Part shown: positions 9,313-19,779 of the stretch, piece after piece
Position numbering within the stretch: the stretch's first letter is position 1
Layout: each line of letters opens with the position of its first letter
Source of the DNA: Rebecca billardiae RCC1528
Taxonomy: Eukaryota > Haptophyta
DNA: 64,000 nucleotides
Assembly (NCBI GenBank): GCA_965240325.2
Contig: OZ251240.1
Coordinates: 620,001 to 684,000, forward strand
Direction of reading: 5' to 3'
Position numbers and translations under genes: made by a program
Notes under the pieces: model-generated
What the model saw: only the letters and a program-made list of their open reading frames with translations
What the model was told of the DNA's origin: nothing
The model's database searches: none

Positions 9313-10663
9313 TTCGCTCGGCGCTGCCGCCGCCGGCCGCGGCGGGCTCGCGCAGCGGCTCGAAGGGCACGCGCGTGAGCACGTACTCGCGCTCGCGCGC
9401 CTCGAAGTCCGCGCTCTCCGCCGCGGACATGCCCACGTCGAACGCGGCGCACACCATCGACGCGCCCTCGCACCGCTCGGCGGAGAGGGAGGCGAGGTCG
9501 AGCGGCGGAGCGTGCGCGCCGCCCTCCGCCGCCGCGGACGGGTCGGTGACGGCGGGCGCGAGGCCCAGGCGCACCAGCCCGGAGTGCGGGTGCGCGAACA
9601 CGCGCCGCCAGCCGCGCACGACCACCAGTCGAAAGCCACGCAGGCTCGGGAACGTGAGCCGCGCCGACGGCTCCGACAGCAGCGCGCCATAGCTGAGAAC
9701 GGTGAGCGGCGCGAGCGGCACGCGCGCGGCGCGCAGCAGCGTGCGCAGCAGCGCGGCGCGGGAGGGCTCGTGCGCGAGGAGGAGCGCGCGAAGGGGCGGC
9801 GGCCCGCCCGGCCGCGGCGCGCGCGCGCCCTCGCCCTCGCCGCCGCCGAGCAGCGCGTCCGCGCCCATCTCGGGGTGTGCGCCGCACAGCACCGCGCGCC
9901 CGGCGCCGACCGAGCGCGCAGCCGCGGCGAGCGCGCCGCGGGCGCCGCAGCCGCCAGCGTACGCGGGGGCCTCGTCGTCGTACCACGCGAGCGGCTCAAC
10001 CCGCGCGTGGGCGGCGCCATCCGCGCCGCCCGCTGCCGCGTCCGCGTCGAGCTCGAGGCACGGCCCCCCGTGGAAGTAGCAGCGGGTGGCGCGCAGCCCG
10101 TCCGCGCCGTCCGCGCCGTCGTCCCGTTGAGCTTCCCCTTCGGCTCCTTCGCAGGCGTCGGCTTGGGCAGCGCGCGCGCGCGCCGCAACGCGCGCCTCGT
10201 CGACGAAGCGCACGCGCGCGGCGCGCGCGCCCTCGTCCGATCCGTACACGAAGCCGCCGTACGCGCTCCCCGCCGCCACGCCGGGGAAGAAGCCGAGCTC
10301 GCGCTCGCCGCTCACCTCCAGAGCCGAGCCGCGCTCGAATGAGACTCGGCGCGAGGCAAAGTACGCGCCGGCGCAGAGGCCGATGTACGCGCCGCCGTCA
10401 GCGACGTAGGCGCGCACGCGCGCGCATGGATCGCCGTGCAGCTGCTCGCAGTACGGCAGGTCGCGGCCGCCGGGCATCACGAGCGCGAGCGCCTCCTGCG
10501 CCCACGCACCGCCTTCGTCCTGCATCTCGGCGCACGAGATCTCGCGCACGTCGATGCCGGGCGCGACGTGCGACGCGATGGCCGCGAGCGTCGCCGCGAC
10601 GCACCGCGGCGTGGCGCCTGGCCCTGAGTAGACGAGCACCGACGAGCCGCGCCGCCCACGCAT
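8918..10663 (-). CDS. Biotin-protein-ligase N-terminal-type (class I amidotransferase fold) fused to GGCT-like domain
   Basis: 581 aa, single exon. Residues 1-290 match the BPL_N family, the class I glutamine-amidotransferase-like fold found at the N terminus of fungal biotin-protein ligases. VLVYSGPG opens the first strand, the nucleophile elbow is IGLCAGAYFASRR (Cys near residue 96), and the His-Glu pair lies in CGAHPEM (near 259). The catalytic triad therefore seems intact. The biotin ligase catalytic domain is absent. Residues about 315-420 start with LSYGALLSEPSARLTFPSL and continue RGFRLVVVRGW, the pattern of the gamma-glutamylcyclotransferase-like fold (a YGSL-type loop), then TRVPFEPL. 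A poly-Gly run (about residue 455) comes from a (GCC)n tract. The start is the ATG just before RGRRGSSVLVYSG; an upstream in-frame extension looks non-coding. It is divergent from the PIH1 gene with a 149-bp gap. Substrate unknown; a peptide or amide hydrolase/transferase role is inference. Confidence 0.72.
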
Positions 10664-10812
10664 GCTTCCTCCCACCAAAGGCGACCTCACACACGTCACA
10701 CCGCCATCGTGCCGGCTGATTGATCCAGACTTCCAGAGCGCAGGACTCCGCCACTCTCTCAACTCCGGAAGCCCGGACAGCGTTCACGGCCGTTGAGAGG
10801 CGGGGCGCAACG
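10664..10812. promoter_or_regulatory. Short bidirectional promoter (BPL_N gene / PIH1 gene)
   Basis: Only 149 bp separate the two head-to-head start codons, so the promoters must overlap or be shared. No TATA box stands out. The CAATCAG-type sequence near 10716 (TGATTGATCC on the plus strand) could be a CCAAT-like element. Confidence 0.5.
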
Positions 10813-12551
10813 ATGTCGTCGGCTCCCAACGACCTCTCGCCGCAGGAGCAAGACCTGCTGCAGTGCGTGCGCGGCGTCGGGGCGCTCCCCCGCGCGCGCG
10901 GTGTGCCACCCGGCGCTCTTCCCCGCTCACGCCCCGTCCGCCCCGCCCCTGGCTTCGCGTGCCCCCGCCGCACACAGATACCTGGAGGACCTGCAGGCAA
11001 ACAACCCGGCCGAGTATGAGCTGCTGGTGCAGCGGATGCAGGAGGAGGCGCGCGCCAAAGGGGAGGGCGCGGCGGGGAAGGGCGGCGGCACCGAGTCGAT
11101 CACCGTCGTGCCGCAGCCCGGCTTCGTCGCGAAGACGCGCTCGCTCACCCACGGCGGCCGCAAGGTGTTCATCAACCTGTGCACCTCGGAGCACGTCGAC
11201 CCGTGCGGCGAGATGGCGGCGGACGCGGGCGACGGCGGCGCGCCGGAGGAGGCGCGCGTGCGCATCCCGCTCTCCCTCGGCCCGCCGCACGAGGACCTCG
11301 ACAAGGACGGCGCGGCGTGCACCGTGTACGACTGCGTGTTCCACCCGGACACGGTGCAGGAGGCGAAGAAGGACCGCCACTTCCGCGACTTCATGATGCA
11401 GCTCGTGCTGGCGAGCGTGCAGCAGAAGCACGGGGAGGAGCTCTCGGCGGAGCTGAGCTACCCCAAGCTGCGCTCGGGGTACAAGGGCGTCAGCCCGCTC
11501 CCGCAGTTCATGCGCGCGCGCAAGGGCCCGCCGCAGCCCGCGCCGCAGCCCGCGGCGGAGGGCGGCGGCTTCGAAGCGGCCGCGCACCCCGACGAGGGCG
11601 CGGGCGGCGCGGCCAAGATGATCGAGGAGCTTGGCGGCTCGGCGGAGGAGCGCGCGAAGCAGCAGCAGCGCGAGCGCCTCGCGCTGCCCGCCCCGGCGTA
11701 CGTCCTCAGGCCGCGAGATGCGGACGGCTCGCTGCTCGACGACGCGACCGCCCCGACCGGCGCCGACGCGGACGGCGCCGACGCGGACGGCGGTGCCGAG
11801 GGCGGCGGTGCGCGCGACGCGGACGACGACGTGCTGCGGCGCGTGCCCGCGCAGCTCGAGCTCAAGGCGCACCTGCCCGGCGTCTCCGCCGCAGACGCCG
11901 CCTCCGATCTCGAGGTCGAGATCTCGAGCACCGAGGCCGCGCTCACTGTGTGGGGCCGGTTCCACCTGTGCCTGCAGCTGCCGCACCGCGTGGCCACGGA
12001 GGCGCTCGAGGCGAGCTTCGAGGCGCAGCGCTGGTGCGCGCGTCCGCGCGCGCGCGCGCCCGCGCGTGTCAGCGCGTCTCCGCGCCCCCGCCAGCTCTCA
12101 CCGCCCGCCCGCCTGCCCTCGGGCTGCCCGCCGCCCCAACGCGGCCCCCCTCAGCGTGCTGAGCCTGCGGCTGCGCGTGCTGCAGCAGGAGGAGGCCCTC
12201 TCGGCGGAGTCGGAGGACGCCGCGCAGCGCCTGGCGCAGAAGGAGCGCGCCGAGGCGTGGGAGGCGCAGCTCGCCAAGGAGGCGCGCGCACGCAAGGCGG
12301 CGCAGCAGCTTGAGCGCAAGAAGCGAGAGGCGGCGGCGCGCCGGGCGGCCGCAGAGGCGGAGGCGGAGGCGAAAGCGTCATCAAAGCCATCCAGCGGTGG
12401 CGCGCGCGCGCGCGACGCGCCGCGCTTCGAGGACGTCACCGGCGAGGACGCCGTGGAGGAGGCTGCGCCGGCCGCCGACGCGCAGCACGCCGAGCCGAGC
12501 GCGCCGGCGCGCCTCGAGCTGCGCGTGGGAATCATGTACGAGCTCGAATAA
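10813..12551 (+). CDS. PIH1-domain protein (dynein-arm assembly / R2TP-type factor), 3 exons
   Basis: Exons 10813-10862, 10978-12033 and 12155-12551 give 500 aa. Donors are CA|GTGCGT and TG|GTGCGC, acceptors CAG, both phase 2. Residues about 45-210 carry the PIH1 domain: ITVVPQPGFVAKTR, KVFINLCTSEHVD, IPLSLGPPHEDLDKDG, YDCVFHPDTVQEA and ELSYPKLRSGYKG. A CS-like C-terminal module (LELKAHLPGV through LEVEIS) is completed only by splicing, as ASFEAQRC|VLSLRLRV. A charged Ala/Glu/Lys-rich coiled coil and an acidic tail follow. PIH1 proteins work with HSP90/R2TP to preassemble axonemal dyneins (Kintoun/DNAAF2, PIH1D1-3), so a flagellated cell is implied. Which PIH subfamily cannot be settled by eye; length and tail resemble DNAAF2-like members. 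Introns of 115 and 121 nt are CG-rich. Confidence 0.85.
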
Positions 12552-12774
12552 AGATCTATCTGACAATGGTCTGCATGAGAGTCTGTCGTGAAGCCGGAGT
12601 CATCACTCGATCTCAGCGTGACAGCGTCAGGCCGTCAGCTCGCATGATCATCTGATGATCCGAGCGGCAGCGCAGTCCGCGACTGATCACGGTCGAGTGA
12701 TGATGATGTGATCTGACCGGCGACTCGCGCGGCTTCGTAGTTCGTCGTCATGTGACATGTCTCCGATTATAATT

Positions 12775-14583
12775 TAGGGGGTCCAAGCCAGCAGCCCGCC
12801 ACCGATTGGTGATATTTGACAACCATGCCATGTAGGCGTCTGATGAGCGTGACGCTTGCGGAGTCACCCTCAAATATGTCCCAGAGCCCAGCCCAGCGCC
12901 GCCAGAAGCACTAAAAACCGACTCCGCGTGTCGTCGCGCGGTCGCGCGCACACGCAGCGGCGCCCGCTGTGTCACATAGAGATTCAGTCGAATGTTACCT
13001 ACTTGTCATGGCAGCTAGATGACGATACGCGGTCGGACTTACTTATTGACAAGCGCTGCCCTCTATCCAAAGGATTTTATGGTGAAAATACCGAAAAAGT
13101 GGGGCACAATGCTGTGCGCGTAGACGTCCATGAAAAACTACTCCAAGATCGAGCACATTACCCATTTAATTATGGGAATTTACCCGCACATAAGCGCCAT
13201 GTTACCCACCATATATAGAATGCGGTTAATTTTGCCATATGTATTCAAGTGAGTGCCTATACATGGGTACCTTGCTCACTACTTGCTGGGTCATCCGAAT
13301 ACGGAGTACGGCGGCGCCGAGACGGCTCATGCCACTGGACTCAGCACATCAGTGAGTGCCGGCCCGCGAACGCGGGCCTGATGCCGGTGGCGGGCTGCAC
13401 GTGCTGCGGCACACGGCCAACTCCGCCACTGAACATGCCGCCACCATCCCGGCATGAGAGTCCTCTCCGCCGTCGAGGCTGGCGTGCGCAGACTAGCTCG
13501 CCATGTGCCGGGCGGCTTCCTTGCCCGTACTCAGGTGTCACAGGCACCGTCGCCGTTCGTCGTACCCCAGCCCACGCGAGGCCGCCGCCGGTCCACCTCT
13601 GCTGCGGCTACACCGCTTGCAGTCGTGGCTGCTCCAGCTTACCTCTGACTCTGCGAGCTGCTCGGTGGCGAGCGTTGAGCTCTCTGCCTCCACTGCCGCG
13701 CCCAGCAGCACTCCTGCCCCGAGCATCATGCAGTCCGCGCGCTGCTCCAAGACGGCCGCCAACAGTGGCGCAGGCACTCCCGAGACGAAGACACGGTGTG
13801 CAGATGTGGCAGCGGTCATAGCGGAGCTTGGCGGCGCGCGTTTGCTCCGCAGCAAGCTTGACGTTCGTGACAAGGTGCACGTTCTTCGCGTCAGCGCAGC
13901 TCGGCTGCTGCATGCAGCCAAGCGGCACGCCAAGTGGCACAACAAACAAGCCGACGCGTGCCGGCTGGAGCTTCTGGCGGTACTACTGTGAGCTGGAAGA
14001 CAGGCCCCGCACGTACACAGGGTCGCCCAGCTTGCTTACCACCCACGACTGCCGCGCACTCCCGTTTGCGAACGAGCGGCCAGCGATCGCGCGAGTGCAT
14101 GCGCAGCGCGTGGGGAGGTGAGCACTGCACGCACCAGGCCGAGCGCCGGGGGTCCATTCATGCTCATCATGGACAAGCTAAACCAGGTGTAAACCAGCGC
14201 GCAGCGTGCACGCTTCACCTGAAACCGGGGCTGCGTTGTCCGCGCTCATCCGGATGAGAGTTCGAACGGCGCGCAGAGCGGGGCTGTGAGGTTCAAGATG
14301 TCCGGTGAGAGCGAGCTGCCACGATCATTTGGTCGACCGCTGTCATGGTGGCCACCCTGACTCGCCCGCCCGCGCGCCTCTGACGCCAGAGCGCGCTCCG
14401 CCGCGCCGACGCGACGATGAAGTCCACCGCCCAGGCGTGCTACTCGCCCGATCTCGGGCTCGACCGTGCTCTGAACGGCCGCGGCCCGTGCTGCCGCAAT
14501 TCGAGGCAACAATGTTCGGAAATGGTCACCGCGAAATCGGGCAGTCGATTTTCGATTTTTAATTCCGCGGCTTGGACCCCCTA
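12775..14583. mobile_element. Candidate TA-flanked TIR element (non-autonomous)
   Basis: GGGGGTCCAAGCC at 12777-12789 and its exact reverse complement at 14569-14581 face each other across 1.8 kb, each bounded by TA. That fits a Tc1/mariner-type TA target duplication. The interior is AT-richer than the genes and has only short unassigned frames, such as 13503-13991 (+). No transposase motif is visible, so this would be a non-autonomous copy. The TIR is short, so chance or independent fragments are possible. A related terminus occurs at 4285-4302. Confidence 0.4.
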
Positions 14584-15201
14584 ATTATATGATTTATAAT
14601 ATGACGACTAGTTAAGTATAGTTATATGACGAGCGGGTCGCTGCCCGCGGGGCCGCCGCCGGCAGCCGGCCGCGGCCGGCGGCCCGGGCCGGCCAGTGCC
14701 GCCTGCCGGGCCGCGCCCGCGGCCGGGCCGGAGTAGTGCCGAGTAGTCGCCAGAGTCGGCGGCCGGCGACCTCGCTGACGCTCGTCAGCCGGCACGGCCA
14801 CGGTATCGGAGTACTCAGAGTAGGCTGCAGCGCTCATCCGTACAACCGTACTCCCGGACCCGGTAGGTCTGGCGGTAGGACTTCGCGCCTACGCGGCCTA
14901 CGGCGCCTCTCAGACAGACAGTCACAGACTCACTCTGACTCTCCGCCGAGCGGAGTCCGAGTGAGTCCGTAGCGGCTCACTGAGACACTATATATATAGC
15001 CATATAGGCAGCGTAGGCTTCACTGCGTCGTACTGGCGTAAGGCCCGTAAGTCGACTCCGCCACTCGGAGTCCCCGTCCCACCGTCCGTGGCGGCGCAGT
15101 CTGGCACCGTCTTGGGAGTCGAGACGGTGATCCGTCACTCGTCTCCGTGCTCGCGTCGTCTCTCTCGTCGGTCGTCTCTCTGATCTCTACGGATGCTGGT
15201 A
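14584..15201. other. Intergenic low-complexity spacer
   Basis: No gene supported. CGGCCG-rich sequence (14640-14730) passes into a degenerate GACTC/GAGTC-rich stretch (14900-15190), the same texture as 21600-22000. This looks like eroded simple sequence typical of this genome's spacers. Confidence 0.5.
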
Positions 15202-16476
15202 TTAGCAGACCTCCCTTGCCGTTTTCTGCCATTGCCTCTTCAGCTTCTTGCCGGTACTCTTGAATACAACTCTGACGAGGTGTGTACAGAGGTATGCTCT
15301 CATCGCTGTCCTCGTCGCATCACGCTCCGCCCCCACCAGCTCGTCTGATGCCATAATACCCGTCAGCTTTGGGCCAGCAGCACTGTCGCGATCGTGTCGA
15401 GGGTTGCCAGGGACCGAGGCGCGTGCCGTGCTGGAGTTCCCAAAGTCAGTGTGGCCCCGCTCCATGAACTCCGATGCGAGCTCACTCCACCGCAACGGGC
15501 GTGGCCCTTCAATGCCACACGAGAGCTCAAGCACACGTCCATGCAGCGCTGCATCCGCCGCGTACACTCCAACGGCAAGCTCAGCCACACGCCCACACGC
15601 CTGCAATGCCGTCCGGCTCGATGAGCAGAGTGTCTTAGACTTGTACTTGTACTCGTGGTGGATGCTTGAAGCGTTCTCAGCGGTGGCGAGCCCCAGCCAG
15701 CCAGGCAGGCTCGTCCAGGCCTCATATGGGATGAGGAAGTCCGTCCTGCGCGCATATTCCAGCTGCGGCACGAGGTGGCAACCCAAGTGCCACCGCCTGT
15801 GGAACGCGGTGACACGCAGATTGTCCAGCGCCCATTGCAACAAGCTCTCGCAGGTGCAATATTTCCGCACAAACTGCACACGCTCGTCGTCGGACCACGT
15901 ACGCCCAGATTTTCTCTTTGACCGCAGCTGCTGAATTTCCATTCTGCGAGTGCCCCAGTATGAATAAGCGCTGACTAGGCGATCTTGTGGCGAGCGGATG
16001 ATGGCATACGAACCGGGGACCCAGCTATCTGGAGGCACATGCCATAAGGGACAGTCGCCACGCACTCCCTTCGTGTGCATCAGCGACGGGTACAGCGACT
16101 GCGTCGTGGCCCGAGGCTCAGCTGGTGGGGCTTTCGCGAGGACTTTCCCAGCGTGTATACCCAGCTGATTCCACAGCGCATGCTCAAGCGTCGTGCCACC
16201 CGTCTTGGGAATGTGCAAGAGCTTGCGCAGGTCGATGCCAGGCACCACCCGGGCCTCCCGGGCATGATCGCTGACGTTGGATGGGCTTGGGCAGGTGATG
16301 TTGGCCCGCGAGGCGGATCTCACTTCAGGCGCGGCAGGAGCTGCCGCCAGCGCCGGGAGCAGCCCAGCGGCATCAGAGGAGACGAGAAAGAGCAGCGCCA
16401 GCGCCAGGATTGCGGATGGTAGATAGCACTTGTGCGTCTCGCGCCTTCGCGGCGGCAGCCATTGTTCCAAGTCCAC
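15202..16476 (-). CDS. Golgi-type membrane sulfotransferase (Sulfotransfer_2-like), copy A
   Basis: 424 aa, single exon. The N terminus is short and basic, followed by a hydrophobic segment (SAILALALLFLVSS, residues about 20-35), typical of a type II Golgi anchor. The 5'-phosphosulfate-binding loop is LHIPKTGGTTLEHALW (about residues 86-101) and the 3'-phosphate-binding region is YAIIRSPQDRLVSAYSYWG (about 156-174). Both are diagnostic for PAPS-dependent carbohydrate sulfotransferases. N-glycosylation sites (NITC, NVSD) support lumenal exposure. The protein is nearly identical along most of its length to that at 27037-28302, which lies in opposite orientation; only the first ~15 and last ~30 residues differ. 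It transfers sulfate from PAPS to an acceptor, probably a polysaccharide; the acceptor is unknown. Confidence 0.88.
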   Translation of the reverse strand: MDLEQWLPPRRRETHKCYLPSAILALALLFLVSSDAAGLLPALAAAPAAPEVRSASRANITCPSPSNVSDHAREARVVPGIDLRKLLHIPKTGGTTLEHALWNQLGIHAGKVLAKAPPAEPRATTQSLYPSLMHTKGVRGDCPLWHVPPDSWVPGSYAIIRSPQDRLVSAYSYWGTRRMEIQQLRSKRKSGRTWSDDERVQFVRKYCTCESLLQWALDNLRVTAFHRRWHLGCHLVPQLEYARRTDFLIPYEAWTSLPGWLGLATAENASSIHHEYKYKSKTLCSSSRTALQACGRVAELAVGVYAADAALHGRVLELSCGIEGPRPLRWSELASEFMERGHTDFGNSSTARASVPGNPRHDRDSAAGPKLTGIMASDELVGAERDATRTAMRAYLCTHLVRVVFKSTGKKLKRQWQKTAREVC

Positions 16477-16556
16477 GGCGGGCCCTGTTAATAAATAAAT
16501 AATGTCGTCAGTCGCATTCGATCAAGCTGGTGGCGACCTGCCACCGTTACGAGCCA

Positions 16557-16679
16557 TACTCATTCTATGATTTAACGACACAGGTAGGACGACGCGGGTC
16601 TCCTGATTCGTCGGCGGCAGTGCCCGATCGTCGACACGAAGTCGGCGTTGGTGGCAGAGCATAGCCTGCACCGCGATCG
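16557..16679 (+). repeat. Dispersed repeat, copy 1
   Basis: TTTAACGACACAGGTAGGAC onward to the GCACCGCGATCG end at 16679. It is repeated almost exactly at 16786-16902, and its first ~56 bp recur inverted at 28504-28560. It begins about 80 bp upstream of sulfotransferase copy A. No coding potential; probably a fragment of an unrecognised mobile element. Confidence 0.8.
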
Positions 16680-16785
16680 TGGCACGCACGTTAAAACAAA
16701 TTATTATAAACTGTATCTGAGACAGCATCGAGTGATCATGGCGCGATGATGCTCATGCTACGGTATAGTAGTACTCAGTCTAATA

Positions 16786-16902
16786 TTTAACGACACAGCA
16801 CGTAGGACGACGCGGGTCTCCTGATTCGTCGGCGGCAGTGCCCGATCGTCGACAAGAAGTCGGCGTTGGTGGCAGAGCATAGGCATAGCCTGCACCGCGA
16901 TC
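16786..16902 (+). repeat. Dispersed repeat, copy 2
   Basis: Direct repeat of 16571-16679 with few substitutions and two small insertions (CG after CACAG, and a duplicated GGCATA), separated by about 107 bp of AT-richer sequence. Confidence 0.85.
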
Positions 16903-17268
16903 GGATCATCATTCATATTTCATCACATTGCTTGAGCGCGGCCTAAATGCGGCCTTGTGGTTGAGCTGCTGGAGCACGATCCACCTGCGCTGCGCGGCTC
17001 GCATGGCGGCCCTGCTGTGCCCCGAGCGAGGGCGATGGCGCAGGTCCGGATGTCAGCTGGCACTGGCAGTCTGGCAGCCGCTGGTACGGCAGCTGGTCAA
17101 CCGTCAAGCCTGCCCCGCGTGCTCCCCGGGCGGTCGCATACGCGCTTGCCGCTCGAGCCAGCTGGCTGGCTGGCGGCGGCTGGCCCAGCGCAGAGCGCTG
17201 CGCGCCGCTGCGGCGTGATCCAGGGTGCGCTTCGTCCACCGCGCAGAGTGAGAGTAACAGAGTTCATC

Positions 17269-17269
<1 letters not shown>

Positions 17270-17307
<38 letters not shown>

Positions 17308-17327
17308 TTCATATATATATATATATA
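17270..17327. repeat. (TA)n microsatellite, interrupted
   Basis: Two runs of alternating TA (17270-17306 and about 17311-17327) separated by CTTC. Other (TA)n tracts occur at about 21470-21490, 23488-23512 and 45917-45942. Confidence 0.95.
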
Positions 17328-17582
17328 CGGCCACGAGGAATTACCTACATTGCTACAACGCGGTCAGTATGTGATGCCGCGGATGATGATGGCTGATGAT
17401 GAGCTGCTAGCTTCGCTGCATCGCAGTCCAAGCAGCAGCAGCTATGCTCTGCCGACGAGCCGCCTGCGGCTACAATACCACGGTAGTGGGAATTTACCCA
17501 CGCCCAGCATATATACGTCGCCATGTGCCCATGTGCGCGCCCGCATGGCGACCGTCTGCGGGCGCCAGCGACGCCTATGGGT

Positions 17583-17607
17583 GGGGGGGGGGGGGGGGGG
17601 GGGGGGG
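17583..17607 (+). repeat. Homopolymer G25
   Basis: Twenty-five consecutive G residues, 43 bp beyond the stop codon of the DnaJ gene (minus strand), where they would read as C25 in its 3' untranslated region. Potential G-quadruplex and a polymorphism hotspot. Confidence 0.95.
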
Positions 17608-17650
17608 CGTGCGGGCCCCGGTCCGCGCGCGCCACCCGCCGTCGCGCCCA

Positions 17651-19197
17651 TCAGCCCGGCACGTCGACCACCTTGCACTCGCCCTCCGGCATCGGGCCGA
17701 GTGTCTCGCCATTCTCGCGCAGCAGCTCCCGGAAGCGCAGCACGTCCTCGTTGTCGTTCTTGTGCACGGCGATGAGCGGCTTGGACGCGTCGGAGGCGTA
17801 CGCGTCGAGCCGCTCGCGCGAGATCCCGAGCGCCGCCTCCTGGATCGCGCCCCCGTTCAGGATGTGCGCGCGCAGCGCCTCCGGGTCGCCGCGCGTCGAG
17901 CGGATGATGTTGAGCGCGACCCCCTCCGGCGGCGGCTTGAGCTTCACGCCCGCCGCGCTCAGCAGCTCGCGCAGCTGCTGCAGCTCGGCCTCGTCGTTGC
18001 GCGTGACGACGGGCAGCTCGCGGAAGCGCGCGTAGTCCTCGAGCGGCGCCCTCGACTCGACGCCGATCGCCTCGAGGTTGAGCGGGCCCTTGCGCATGAT
18101 GTGCGCGCGCAGCTTCTCAATCAGCGTGGCCTTCTGCGCGGACGCGTCGCGCATGTTGAGCACGGACTGCACGAGCCAGTACGCAAGCATGATGCCGCAC
18201 GCGACGCAGCGGGGGACGAGGTCGAGCAGCTCGGGCCGGATGCCCTGCTGCGAGCGCTCCATCGCGTCGTACTGCGATTGCGCGCCTGCGTGCGCGGCCA
18301 CGGGCGCGGGGCGGGTGGTCGGCGCGGTGCGCGCGCGAGCGGCTGGGCGCACGTCGCGTGCGCTGGCGCACCGGGCTTGGAGAGCGTCTCGTACGCCGTG
18401 GCCGCGCGCGTGAACGCCGCCACCTTCGCCTCCTTCTCCTCCTGCGTCAGGTTGAGCTCGACGAGCTTGTCCGGGTGGTTCTCGAGAGAGAGCCGGCGGT
18501 ACGCCTTGCGCACGTCCGAGATGGGCGCGTACTTGTGGAGGCCGAGGGCGGCGTACAGGTCGCGGTGGTCGACGGAGGGGCAGCCGTTCGAGACGGCGCA
18601 CAGCGTCCTGAGCTGCCCCTCCGAGAGCGACGTGAGCAGCTCCGGCTTGCTCACCGCGACCGCGCCGAGCGTGGCGAACGGCGCGAACAGCAGCGTGGTG
18701 ACGGCGAGCAGCGCAAAGTGCAGCTTCGTCTTGGTCGGGCCGCCGATCCAGAGCGGGCGCTGCAGCTCAGGGAGGACCTGCAGAAACAGGATGAACACGA
18801 AGAACGAGCTGATCCCGTCCGTCTGCCACACGTACGCGACGCCGGCGAGGATCGCGACCGCGATCGCGGGCGTGCCCGCGGTCGGCGCCTTGCGCCGGAT
18901 GGCGGGAAAGACGAAGCACGAGAGCGCGTAGCTGCCGAGCATGTGCATTGAGCAGCCTAGGAAGTACGCGATCACGTAGATCCCGGCCGGGAAGAGCATC
19001 ACCTGCGCCAGCACCAGCGGGTGCGCGCCGAGGAAGGCGATCTGCAGGATATATGTGAACGCCGAGTTGAGCATCTTGCCCGCAAAGATGGTGACGACGA
19101 ACTGGAGCAGCGGCGTGTACCCGCCGCCCGAGGACCACGCCGAGTAGAGCGCGAGCAGCAGCGGCAGGTAGTTGAAGACCATCGAGAAGAGCCCCAT
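17651..19197 (-). CDS. Polytopic membrane DnaJ-domain protein, 2 exons
   Basis: Exons 19197-18372 and 18285-17651 (GTGCGC donor, CAG acceptor, phase 1) join to 486 aa. The junction sits inside the J domain and restores LSKPG|AQSQYDAMER. Residues 1-200 hold about five or six hydrophobic segments. The J domain spans about residues 212-285, with DLYAALGL, VRKAYRRLSLENHPDKLVE (HPD near 239-241) and AFTRAATAYETLS. After it comes another membrane segment (VACGIMLAYWLVQ), then a charged C-terminal region of about 150 residues with no recognised domain. The intact HPD means it should stimulate an Hsp70, presumably BiP or a cytosolic Hsp70 depending on topology. Sec63-like or DNAJC-type ER membrane chaperones are the closest analogies; no Brl domain was recognised. 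It is divergent from the small plastid-type gene (261-bp gap). Confidence 0.82.
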
Positions 19198-19458
19198 GGC
19201 GCAAGCCGCCAGCCGTCCACGCAGGCGACAGGCCGTGCGTCTGGACGCGAATCAAGATGGCTCCGTGGGAGGCTGGCGAGATGAGTTTACGAGCGCGGTA
19301 ATTGGTCGCGTTGCGAACGGCTGGCCCAGCGCTCGCACACCGGACCGAGGCCTCAGAGCCCGGACTGCCGCCGAACAACTCGAGGCTTCGGTAGTCGGCC
19401 GACGAAAGTCATTTGTGAGCCGGCCGCCTCGCTTGCGCCAACGACGAAGCGCGAAGTC
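19198..19458. promoter_or_regulatory. Putative bidirectional promoter (DnaJ gene / small plastid-type gene)
   Basis: A 261-bp head-to-head gap. No clear TATA box or repeat. The shared-promoter assignment rests on geometry only. Confidence 0.35.
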
Positions 19459-19779
19459 ATGTCGGCGCGTGCGCTCGCACTCACGCTGGTCATCGGCACC
19501 CTCGCCGTTGCGGATGGCTACCGCACGACTGCATTCGGCCGCCCGCGCTCCCTGGCTGCCGCGCAGCCTCGTTCGGTGGCCGGGTGGCACGCCGAGCAGC
19601 GCCCTGTGATGATGATTGGCCGCCCAGAGGACGAGCCGGATGAGGCCTTCATCTCGACATGGGAGCAAAAGCCGGACGGGGAGAAGATCAAGAGCCCCGT
19701 CGTCATCGGTGGTCTTGCGGCCCTCCTCATCCCGTTCCTCATCGGCATCCTGGTCCTTGCCACAGGGGGTGGCCAGTAG
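19459..19779 (+). CDS. Small single-pass membrane protein with plastid-type presequence
   Basis: 106 aa, single exon. The N terminus (MSARALALTLVIGTLAVADG) is a signal peptide, followed by a Ser/Thr/Arg-rich segment with TTAFGRPRS. The phenylalanine just after the predicted cleavage point is the pattern of bipartite presequences that carry proteins into secondary plastids. The mature part is acidic (RPEDEPDEAFISTWEQKP) and ends with one strongly hydrophobic helix (VVIGGLAALLIPFLIGILVL) and ATGGGQ. Size and shape fit a small thylakoid or envelope subunit, but I do not recognise the family. Start and stop are clean, and no intron is needed. Confidence 0.6.
   Translation: MSARALALTLVIGTLAVADGYRTTAFGRPRSLAAAQPRSVAGWHAEQRPVMMIGRPEDEPDEAFISTWEQKPDGEKIKSPVVIGGLAALLIPFLIGILVLATGGGQ

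Noticed and set aside
13503-13991. 162-aa open frame inside the candidate TIR element, with an overlapping minus-strand frame
   Set aside because: No transposase or other domain, composition like noncoding sequence, and frames on both strands equally open.
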